From the NCBI GenBank assembly GCA_013812385.1, contig JACCTM010000388.1, positions 1 through 5,520 of the forward strand: 5,520 nt of DNA, given 5' to 3'. Made by a program: the position numbers and the translations under genes. This document shows, one piece after another, positions 1-5,471 of this stretch; the stretch's first letter is position 1; each line of letters opens with the position of its first letter. The notes below the pieces were generated by a model. That model did no database searches, had not been told where the DNA came from, and worked only from the letters and a program-made list of their open reading frames with translations. This DNA is from Geodermatophilaceae bacterium. GTDB lineage: Bacteria > Actinomycetota > Actinomycetes > Mycobacteriales > Geodermatophilaceae.

Positions 1-459
1 GGCACGATCGAGGGTGTGGGCCTGCGGACAACCCGGCTGCGGGACAACGCCGGCGTCGTCTGGTACGTCCGCAACGGCGAGATCATCCGGGTCGGCAACA
101 AGAGCCAGGGGTACGCCCAGGTCGTTCTCGACGTACCCGTCGCCCACGAGACGGACCTGGACCTTGCGCGGCAGGCGATGCAGGAGGTCGGGGACGCGCT
201 GGTCCACGACGAGGACTGGGCCGGCAAGGTGCTCGGAGAGGCAGAGTCTCTCGGCGTCGAGCAGATCACGGCAAGCGCCATCATCCTGCGTCTGCAGGTG
301 CGCACGACCACGGCCGATCAATGGCGGGTGGCCCGCGAACTGCGGCTGCGCATCGCGCAGCGATTCAGCGAACTCGACATCGCCAGTCCGACACCGATCA
401 TGGGCATGGGCCTCGGCATGGGCGATCCGGGTCCGGCTGCACCGGGTGACAAGCGGTAA
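1..459 (+). CDS. MscS-family mechanosensitive ion channel, C-terminal part (5' end outside window)
   Basis: The frame is open from base 1 to the TAA at 457-459, giving 152 residues of a protein whose start lies to the left. The first visible residues (GTIEGVGLRTTRLRD, then VWYVRNGEIIRVGNKSQG) match the beta domain that follows the pore helix in MscS proteins, including the usual NGEI..V.N.S stretch. The rest, from about residue 40, fits the cytoplasmic alpha/beta domain of the MscS vestibule. The membrane helices and pore helix are missing because of the window edge, not because of visible damage. The protein ends in a Met/Gly/Pro-rich tail (MGMGLGMGDPGPAAPG) that is probably disordered. Family members sit in the cytoplasmic membrane and open on membrane tension to release solutes during hypo-osmotic shock. 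It lies 57 bp upstream of the MFS gene on the same strand and could share its transcript. The family call is firm; the subtype is not determined. Confidence 0.9.
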   Translation, partial: GTIEGVGLRTTRLRDNAGVVWYVRNGEIIRVGNKSQGYAQVVLDVPVAHETDLDLARQAMQEVGDALVHDEDWAGKVLGEAESLGVEQITASAIILRLQVRTTTADQWRVARELRLRIAQRFSELDIASPTPIMGMGLGMGDPGPAAPGDKR

Positions 460-516
460 CGCTCTGTCCACACATTCGGCCCGCGACCCACGAAGAATGC
501 ACCCGGGTGAGGCAAG
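439..516 (+). repeat. Imperfect direct repeat and 10-bp palindrome ahead of the MFS gene
   Basis: GCACCGGGTGACAAG at 439-453, in the last codons of the channel gene, reappears as GCACCCGGGTGAGGCAAG at 499-516, ending directly before the MFS ATG. The second copy carries one extra C and an extra GG. It contains a perfect 10-bp palindrome, CACCCGGGTG, at 500-509, and its GTGAGG also supplies the only Shine-Dalgarno-like bases for the MFS start. The rest of the 57-bp gap shows no recognisable promoter. It may be an operator or a small duplication, but chance similarity in G+C-rich DNA cannot be excluded. Confidence 0.3.
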
Positions 517-1758
517 ATGATCACCGTGACCGGGCCGCGTACGTCACGGGGTGAACGTCCGGCGACCTACCGCGAGGTATTCGGCGTCCGTGAGTTCCGC
601 TTCCTGTTCGTGGCCCATCTGCTGTCCCTGATCGGTGACGAACTCGCCCGAGTCGCCCTGGCCATCCTGGTGTTCGACTCGACCGAGTCGCCGTTCCTGG
701 CCGCTGCAACCTTCGGGATCAGTTACGCCCCATGGCTTATCGGCGGCCCCTTCCTCGCGGCCTTGGCTGACCGCTTCCCCCGGCGCACCATTCTGGTCCT
801 CACCGATGTCGCGCGCGGACTGGTGGTCGCCCTGTTGGCGATCCCGGGGCTACCACTCTGGGTCCTGCTGAGCATGCTGTTCCTGGCCTCGCTCCTGGCA
901 CCGCCCTTCGAGTCGGCCCGCTCAGCGCTGATGCCCGATGTGCTCGAGGGCGATCGGTACGCCGTCGGCACGTCGCTGACCAACATCACCTCCCAGGTCG
1001 CCCAAGTCCTGGGGTTCCTCGGCGGTGGTCTCCTGGTGCTGGTCATCTCGGTGCAAGGCGCACTGCTGGTCAATGCCGCCACGTTCCTCTTGTCTGCTGC
1101 ACTGGTGCGGTGGGGGGTGCAGCACCGCACGCCGCCGGGTGCGGACGCTGCGGCACCCAGGTCACTGTGGCGGGAGACCATCAGCGGCCTACAACTCTTG
1201 GGGCGCAAGCGGGTACTGCTGCACATCGTCTTCCTGCTGTGGACCGGACAGCTCTTCTTGACCGCCCCGGAAGGGGTCGCTGCTCCGTTGGTGGCCGAAT
1301 TCGGGTACGGCGCCGTGGGGGTGGGGCTTTTCCTGGCTGCCAATCCCGTAGGGCTGGTCATCGGCGGCGTGGTCGTCGGCCGGCTCTGTCCACCCCAGCT
1401 GCGCGAGCGGCTGACCTATCCGTTGGCCGTGTTCTCGGTGCTCCCATTGATTCTCGTCGGCTTGGTGGACAGCTTCATCGTGGTCCTTTTATTGCTCGTC
1501 CTATCCGGATTCGGCGCCAGCTATCTCATCCCGCTCAATGTCTCCTTTGTCCGCGTCGTCCCACCGGCCATGCGGGGCAGAGCATTCGGGGCCGCGGTCA
1601 GTGGCCTCTACGCGTGTCAGGGCATCGCCATCCTCGGCGCCGGTTCAGCGGCCGAGCGGATTCCAGCGAGTTCGGTCGTAAGTTGGTCGGGCATCCTCGG
1701 TCTCGTCGCGCTACTCGTGCTGGGAGTGGCCAGGGGCCGCGGTCGTACCATCGAGTAG
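517..1758 (+). CDS. MFS transporter, probable drug/metabolite exporter (EntS/MefA-like, MFS_3 type)
   Basis: The 413-residue product has the length and hydrophobic pattern of a 12-helix major facilitator. Helices lie roughly at residues 28-52, 61-84, 91-110, 113-131, 155-177, 179-198, 235-255, 264-290, 299-317, 319-342, 357-378 and 387-405, with a polar central loop near 201-233. Loop 2-3 carries a motif-A variant (GGPFLAALADRFPRRT, residues 76-91), typical of proton-coupled facilitators. VVPPAMRGRAFG (347-358) is the conserved stretch before helix 11 in the EntS/MefA-like group. Members export siderophores, macrolides or other small molecules from the cytoplasm; the substrate here cannot be told. 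The ATG at 517 is preceded by a weak GTGAGG at 507-512; a GTG at 526 is the nearest alternative. Leu325 is encoded by TTA (1489-1491), rare in high-G+C actinomycetes. The stop codon directly abuts the globin ATG, so the two genes form an operon. Confidence 0.9.
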   Translation: MITVTGPRTSRGERPATYREVFGVREFRFLFVAHLLSLIGDELARVALAILVFDSTESPFLAAATFGISYAPWLIGGPFLAALADRFPRRTILVLTDVARGLVVALLAIPGLPLWVLLSMLFLASLLAPPFESARSALMPDVLEGDRYAVGTSLTNITSQVAQVLGFLGGGLLVLVISVQGALLVNAATFLLSAALVRWGVQHRTPPGADAAAPRSLWRETISGLQLLGRKRVLLHIVFLLWTGQLFLTAPEGVAAPLVAEFGYGAVGVGLFLAANPVGLVIGGVVVGRLCPPQLRERLTYPLAVFSVLPLILVGLVDSFIVVLLLLVLSGFGASYLIPLNVSFVRVVPPAMRGRAFGAAVSGLYACQGIAILGAGSAAERIPASSVVSWSGILGLVALLVLGVARGRGRTIE

Positions 1759-2160
1759 ATGGCAGTCACCGATCGGCGCGCTCGAACCTTCTACGACGAG
1801 GTGGGTGGACACGACACCTTCCAGAAACTCGTCGGGCACTTCTACGCCGGCGTGGCCGATGACCCGATTCTGCGTCCGCTGTATCCGGAGGAGGACCTCG
1901 GTCCGGCCGAAGAAAGATTTCGCATGTTCCTCGAGCAGTACTGGGGCGGTCCGAATACCTACTCCGAAGAGCGAGGCCATCCGCGGCTTCGGATGCGGCA
2001 CGCGCCGTTCGCTATCGGTGAGGTCGAGCGCGACGCCTGGCTGAGCCGGATGCGGCAGTCGGTGGACAGCCTCGGTTTGACCCCGGAACAGGACGAGACG
2101 CTCTGGAACTACCTGACAATGGCCGCCCAGAGCATGATCAACCGCTTTCCGGCCACCTAG
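1759..2160 (+). CDS. glbO: Group II truncated haemoglobin (trHbO)
   Basis: The 133-residue product is a 2-over-2 globin that matches mycobacterial GlbO along its length, including EERFRMFLEQYWGGP (51-65), TYSE.RGHPRLRMRHAPF (67-84) and ERDAWL (90-95). By alignment from memory with M. tuberculosis GlbO, the key haem-pocket residues are all present, shifted by six: Tyr29 (B10), Tyr42 (CD1), proximal His81 (F8) and Trp94 (G8). Tyr CD1 plus Trp G8 marks the group II subtype, known for very tight O2 binding, NO oxidation and peroxidase-like chemistry in the cytoplasm, sometimes at the membrane. The ATG follows the MFS TAG with no base between them, and no Shine-Dalgarno sequence lies at the right distance (an AGGGG is about 22 bases upstream). 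Translation by re-initiation after the MFS stop is therefore likely. No other in-frame start precedes the globin fold. Confidence 0.96.
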   Translation: MAVTDRRARTFYDEVGGHDTFQKLVGHFYAGVADDPILRPLYPEEDLGPAEERFRMFLEQYWGGPNTYSEERGHPRLRMRHAPFAIGEVERDAWLSRMRQSVDSLGLTPEQDETLWNYLTMAAQSMINRFPAT

Positions 2161-2167
2161 CGTGGGG

Positions 2168-2191
2168 TGAACCGGCGCGGCAGCCGGTTCA
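2168..2191 (+). terminator. Hairpin after glbO, putative U-poor terminator
   Basis: TGAACCGGC (2168-2176) and GCCGGTTCA (2183-2191) form a perfect 9-bp stem with a 6-base loop, starting 8 bases after the glbO stop. It is followed by AAAAGC rather than a T-run. It is therefore not a classical intrinsic terminator for + strand transcripts, though actinobacterial terminators often lack the U tract. It probably ends or attenuates the MFS-glbO transcript ahead of the DUF1203 gene. An operator role is possible. Confidence 0.55.
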
Positions 2192-2247
2192 AAAGCGGTG
2201 TCTGATTTCCGCCAGCAACTGGATTTCGCAACGACGACGATTGACCT

Positions 2248-2727
2248 ATGACAACGACGATGCGAACCGAATTCGTTATTCACGCCGTACCGACAGCCAT
2301 CCTGGACGACGTACGGGCCAGCCGGCGCGACGCCTCCGGCAACGTGCCGGCGCAGGTACAGGCGAGTGGCGGCGAACCCCTGCGGTGCTGCCTGCGCAAC
2401 GCCCTTGTCAGCGAGGAGCTCATCCTCTTCGGCTACGAGCCGCCGTTGCCGGCCAGCCCCTATCGGGAGGTCGGCGCGATTTTCGCCCATGCCGAGCCAT
2501 GTGCTGGACCCGTCTCGGTTGACGCCTACCCCTCGGACTGGCGTGGTCGGTCCCAGGTGCTCCGCGCGTACGACGAACGTGGCTGGATCCACGCCGCCAA
2601 GCTGCACGACGGGGAGCAGCCCGAGACCGCGCTCGCTGACCTGCTCGCGGACCCTGCCGTGGTGCAGATCCACAGCCGCAACCTCGCTCATGGGTGCTTC
2701 ATGTTCGCAGTTACCCGCGACTCCTGA
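2248..2727 (+). CDS. DUF1203 family protein
   Basis: The 159-residue cytoplasmic protein has no signal peptide or membrane segment. It matches the DUF1203 pattern: a central PLRCCLRNA...EELILFGYEPP..ASPYREVGAIFAHAE (45-83), SQVLRAYDERG (102-112), and a C-terminal HSRNLAHGCFMFAV (142-155) that corresponds to the family's H.hN..rGCy ending. The length is normal for the family. The function is not known. Cys47, Cys48, Cys85 and Cys150 together with His81, His142 and His148 make a redox or metal role conceivable, but that is inference. The start is uncertain: ATG 2248 (M1) and ATG 2260 (M5) are in frame, neither with a recognisable Shine-Dalgarno sequence, and the fold seems to begin near residue 6. 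It follows glbO by 87 bp, with a hairpin between them, so it may have its own promoter, though I could not identify one. Its stop lies 7 bp from the stop of the convergent thioesterase gene. Confidence 0.85.
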   Translation: MTTTMRTEFVIHAVPTAILDDVRASRRDASGNVPAQVQASGGEPLRCCLRNALVSEELILFGYEPPLPASPYREVGAIFAHAEPCAGPVSVDAYPSDWRGRSQVLRAYDERGWIHAAKLHDGEQPETALADLLADPAVVQIHSRNLAHGCFMFAVTRDS

Positions 2728-2734
2728 GCCGCGA

Positions 2735-3148
2735 TCAGTCGTCGGGGTCGGTGAACCGCTCGAGGTAGGCGCGTTCTTCGCGCGTGATCCGGCGCGGCCG
2801 GGCGGCTTGGACGTCATAGGTGGCCAGCAGCGAGTTGGCAGTGACGGCAAGGGTTTCGCCGTCGAAGACCCGGTAGTCGACCCGGTAGGAAGCGGCCCGC
2901 AGTTGCGAGATCCAACACTCGACGATCAGCGGGCGCGCTGAGTAGACGACCGGTCGCTTGTAGTCGATCTCGTGCCGCACGACGACCACGCCGTCGGACA
3001 GAGTCGTGACGCCCTCACGCTCGGCGTCGGAGAAGAAGATCTCGACCCGGGCCTGCTCGAGGTAGGTCAGGAAGACCGCGTTGTTGACATGTTGAAACGG
3101 GTCCTGATCAGACCAGCGCATGAGCACCGGCACGCGCTGGCGCGGCAT
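2735..3148 (-). CDS. Acyl-CoA thioesterase, hot-dog fold 4HBT family (FadM/YbgC-like)
   Basis: The 137-residue product is a single hot-dog domain. Its N-terminal motif RWSDQDPFQHVNNAVFLTYLEQAR (residues 11-34) is the family signature, with Asp16 in the position of the catalytic acid and HVNN (20-23) at the start of the central helix. Such enzymes hydrolyse acyl-CoA to free acid and CoA in the cytoplasm, usually as dimers or tetramers; the acyl chain preferred here cannot be told. The closest pattern I recall is M. tuberculosis Rv2475c and E. coli FadM. The ATG lies 15 bases after the ettA stop, with no clear ribosome binding site, so translation probably depends on ettA. Met10 is an internal alternative but would cut the first beta strand. 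The C-terminal residues after about 115 are charged and extend a little past the core fold. Confidence 0.9.
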   Translation of the reverse strand: MPRQRVPVLMRWSDQDPFQHVNNAVFLTYLEQARVEIFFSDAEREGVTTLSDGVVVVRHEIDYKRPVVYSARPLIVECWISQLRAASYRVDYRVFDGETLAVTANSLLATYDVQAARPRRITREERAYLERFTDPDD

Positions 3149-3163
3149 CAGTTCTACGGTCGG

Positions 3164-4834
3164 TCAGTCGCGGGTGAGCTTGCGATATGTGGCCCGGTGC
3201 GGACGGGCCGCCTCCGGCCCGAGCCGCTCGATCTTGTTGTCCTCGTAGCTGGCGTAGTTGCCCTCGAACCAGAACCAGTTGGACTCCCCCTCGTAGGCCA
3301 GGATGTGAGTGGCCACCCGGTCCAGGAACCACCGATCGTGACTGACGACCACTGCACAGCCCGGAAACTCGAGAAGCGCGTTTTCCAGGCTGCCGAGGGT
3401 CTCCACGTCGAGGTCATTGGTCGGCTCGTCGAGCAGCAGCAGGTTCCCGCCCTGCTTCAAGGTGAGCGCGAGGTTGAGCCGATTGCGTTCGCCGCCGGAG
3501 AGCACCCCGGCCGGCTTCTGCTGGTCGGGCCCTTTGAAGCCGAACGCGCCGACGTACGCGCGCGAAGGCATCTCCACCTGGCCGACCTTGATGAAGTCCA
3601 GTCCGTCGCTGACGACCTGCCAGACGTTCTTCTTCGGGTCGATCCCGGCTCGATTCTGCTCGACGTAGGAAATTTTCACCGAGTCGCCGATTTTGATCTC
3701 ACCGTCGTCGGGCTTCTCGTCACCGATGAGCATCTTGAACAAGGTGGTCTTGCCGGCCCCGTTCGGGCCGATGACCCCGACGATCCCGTTGCGGGGCAAG
3801 GTGAAGGACAGGTCGTCGATCAGCAGCCGGTCACCGAAGCCCTTGGTCAGGTCCGCGGTCTCGACGACCAGGCTGCCCAGACGGGGACCCGGGGGGATCT
3901 GGATCTCCTCGAAGTCCAGCTTGCGGGTCTTCTCCGCCTCGGAAGCCATCTCCTCGTAGCGCGCAAGCCGGGACTTGCTCTTGGTCTGCCGGGCCTTTGC
4001 GTTGGAGCGCACCCAGAGCAGTTCGTCGGCCAGCCGCTTCTGCCGCTTGATGTCCTTCTGTCCCTCGACCTTGAGCCGCGCGGCCTTCATCTCCAGATAG
4101 GTGGAGTAGTTGCCCTCGTACGGGTAGGCGCGACCCCGATCCAGCTCGAGGATCCATTCCGCGACGTTGTCCAGGAAGTACCGGTCGTGGGTGACCGCCA
4201 CCACGGTGCCCTCGTACTTCTCCAAGTGCTGTTCGAGCCATTGGACACTTTCGGCGTCGAGGTGGTTGGTGGGCTCGTCCAGCAGCAAGAGGTCCGGCTT
4301 CTGCAACAGCAGCCTGCACAGCGCCACCCGACGACGTTCTCCGCCGGACAGCACCGTGACGTCGGCGTCACCCGGCGGGCAGCGCAGCGCATCCATCGCC
4401 ATCTCGATCTGGTTGTCGAGCTCCCAGCCGTCGGCGTGCTCGATCTGCTCCATGAGCTCGCCCTGTTCGGGCAGCAGCACGTCGAAATCGGCGTCGGGCT
4501 CGGCCATCGCCTCGCTGATCTCCTCGAAACGGGCGAGCGTCTGGCGGAGGTCGGCGACTGCCTCCTCGACATTGCCCCGGACGTCCAGCTCCTCGTTGAG
4601 CGGCGGCTCCTGCAACAGGATGCCCACCGAGTACCCCGGGGTCAGCCGGGCCTCACCGTTGGATGCCTGCTCGAGCCCGGCCATGATCTTGAGGACGGTT
4701 GACTTTCCGGCTCCGTTGGGACCGACGACGCCGATCTTGACGCCGGGCAGGAACGCCAGGGTCACGTCGTCGAGGATGACCTTGTCGCGGTGCGCCTTGC
4801 GGGCGCGGTTCATGGAGTAGATGTACTGAGCCAC
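3164..4834 (-). CDS. ettA: Energy-dependent translational throttle protein EttA (ABC-F ATPase)
   Basis: The 556-residue protein (E. coli EttA has 555) has two ABC ATPase domains and no membrane segments. Domain 1 has Walker A GPNGAGKST (38-46), signature LSGGE (162-166), Walker B LLLLDEPTNHLD (182-193, catalytic Glu187) and the His switch in THDR (215-218). Domain 2 has GPNGAGKTT (356-364), LSGGE (445-449), LLLLDEPTNDLD (465-476, Glu470) and SHDR (498-501). The inserted arm at about 95-138 and the basic, helical interdomain linker at about 240-315 (RSNAKARQTKSKSRLARYEEM) identify EttA rather than a resistance ABC-F or Uup. EttA binds the ribosomal E site and gates entry into elongation according to the ATP/ADP level. 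The start is GTG, fixed by the conserved N-terminus MAQYIYSMNRARKAH. An AAAGGA (4852-4847) lies 12 bases upstream, rather far, separated from the GTG by a C6 run. It lies 116 bp after ssbB and 15 bp before the thioesterase gene. Confidence 0.97.
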   Translation of the reverse strand: MAQYIYSMNRARKAHRDKVILDDVTLAFLPGVKIGVVGPNGAGKSTVLKIMAGLEQASNGEARLTPGYSVGILLQEPPLNEELDVRGNVEEAVADLRQTLARFEEISEAMAEPDADFDVLLPEQGELMEQIEHADGWELDNQIEMAMDALRCPPGDADVTVLSGGERRRVALCRLLLQKPDLLLLDEPTNHLDAESVQWLEQHLEKYEGTVVAVTHDRYFLDNVAEWILELDRGRAYPYEGNYSTYLEMKAARLKVEGQKDIKRQKRLADELLWVRSNAKARQTKSKSRLARYEEMASEAEKTRKLDFEEIQIPPGPRLGSLVVETADLTKGFGDRLLIDDLSFTLPRNGIVGVIGPNGAGKTTLFKMLIGDEKPDDGEIKIGDSVKISYVEQNRAGIDPKKNVWQVVSDGLDFIKVGQVEMPSRAYVGAFGFKGPDQQKPAGVLSGGERNRLNLALTLKQGGNLLLLDEPTNDLDVETLGSLENALLEFPGCAVVVSHDRWFLDRVATHILAYEGESNWFWFEGNYASYEDNKIERLGPEAARPHRATYRKLTRD

Positions 4835-4865
4835 GGGGGGAAGCTGTCCTTTGAGTTGAGGTCAG

Positions 4866-4893
4866 TGCAGCGAGCGCCCTCTCTGCAGCGAGC
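4866..4893. repeat. 10-bp direct repeat in the ssbB-ettA intergenic region
   Basis: TGCAGCGAGC occurs exactly at 4866-4875 and again at 4884-4893, an 18-bp period, in the 116-bp gap between ssbB and ettA. The downstream edge of the pair on the transcribed strand is 13 bp upstream of the ettA ribosome binding site. The position would suit binding of a regulator or of a protein to the leader RNA, but no matching operator is known to me. I see no convincing -10/-35 pair nearby; GAGAAT at 4907-4902 on the - strand is only a weak -10-like hexamer with no -35. Confidence 0.4.
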
Positions 4894-4930
4894 CTCCCCA
4901 TTCTCGCAGCCCCAGGCGATCCTCGCCCTT

Positions 4931-4949
4931 CGCCCTCCGATGTCGGGCG
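4931..4949 (-). terminator. Short weak hairpin just after ssbB
   Basis: CGCCC (4931-4935) and GGGCG (4945-4949) can pair into a 5-bp G+C stem with a 9-base loop, starting 1 base after the ssbB stop codon. There is no T-run. At best it is a partial terminator or a transcript-end stabiliser between ssbB and ettA; a stem this short is expected by chance in such DNA. Confidence 0.2.
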
Positions 4950-4950
4950 G

Positions 4951-5436
4951 TCAGCTGGCTACGGCCAACTCCGGGGCCGAGGTCAGCGAGCTGTCGTCGA
5001 GCGCTGACTCCTCGTCCGGGTCGGCCACGGACGGCGAACCGTCGGAGTCGCGCGCAGGCTCGGTCCCGTGGTTGTTGCGCAGCACGCGCCGAAGGCTCGC
5101 GGATCGTTTGCGCATATCCGGACCGACCGTGTCGGCTCTGATCTCCCAGGACTCGCGAGTCTGGCCCTCCTGCTCGTACTTCCGGCAGCTCATCCGCCCG
5201 ACGACGATGAGGGGATCGCCTTTGCGAAAGCTCTCCGCGATGTTCTCGGCCAGTGCGTCCCAGCACTCGACCTTGAAGAAGGAGGCTTCGCCCTCCACCC
5301 AGGTCTGCGACTCTCGGTCCCGCCAGCCGTGATTGCAAGCGACCGAGAAATTGATGACCGCCTTGCCGGTGGGCACGTACTTGAGGACCGGGTCCTTGGT
5401 CAGGTTGCCGAAGACGGTGATCGTGTTGCCGTTCAT
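4951..5436 (-). CDS. ssbB: Single-stranded DNA-binding protein, SsbB-like paralogue
   Basis: The 161-residue protein carries one OB-fold (residues 2 to about 108), with the SSB hallmarks TVFGNLTKDPVLKYVPTGKAVINFSVA (7-33), WVEGEASFFKVECWDALAENIAESFRKGD (46-74) and VVGRMSCRKYEQEGQTRESWEIRADTVGP (78-106). The remaining 50 residues are basic near 109-120, then acidic and Ser-rich, and end in APELAVAS. The DDDIPF-type tip that recruits replication partners in canonical SSB is absent. This is the known pattern of actinobacterial SsbB, a paralogue implicated in chromosome segregation during Streptomyces sporulation and represented by Rv2478c in M. tuberculosis. It binds single-stranded DNA on the nucleoid, probably as a tetramer. 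The ATG has a strong AAGGAG (5449-5444) 7 bases upstream. It is the first gene of the ssbB-ettA-thioesterase block. The symbol is inferred from the missing tip and the neighbours. Confidence 0.9.
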   Translation of the reverse strand: MNGNTITVFGNLTKDPVLKYVPTGKAVINFSVACNHGWRDRESQTWVEGEASFFKVECWDALAENIAESFRKGDPLIVVGRMSCRKYEQEGQTRESWEIRADTVGPDMRKRSASLRRVLRNNHGTEPARDSDGSPSVADPDEESALDDSSLTSAPELAVAS

Positions 5437-5471
5437 GTGACTGCTCCTTGGGTCGATGAGGTGACCCCAGG

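Noticed and set aside
723..1361. A 212-codon - strand frame inside the MFS gene
   Set aside because: It is rich in Ser, Arg, Pro and Thr with no domain, and is antisense to transmembrane helices of the MFS protein.
1711..2850. A 379-codon open frame on the - strand across glbO, DUF1203 and the thioesterase end
   Set aside because: It runs antisense to two recognised genes and across their spacer, and shows no recognisable domain. It is a product of codon bias.
2972..4702. A 576-codon open frame on the + strand opposite ettA and the start of the thioesterase gene
   Set aside because: It is antisense to conserved ABC-F motifs, and its product is a low-complexity Leu/Val/Gly/Asp/Gln pattern typical of the reverse frame of G+C-rich genes. 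The opposite strand fully explains the sequence.
3164..4834. ABC-F antibiotic resistance protein or ABC transporter ATPase as an alternative identity
   Set aside because: The arm insert, the 556-residue length and the conserved EttA N-terminus and linker, together with the ssbB/thioesterase neighbours, fit EttA. There is no permease gene and no lengthened resistance-type linker.
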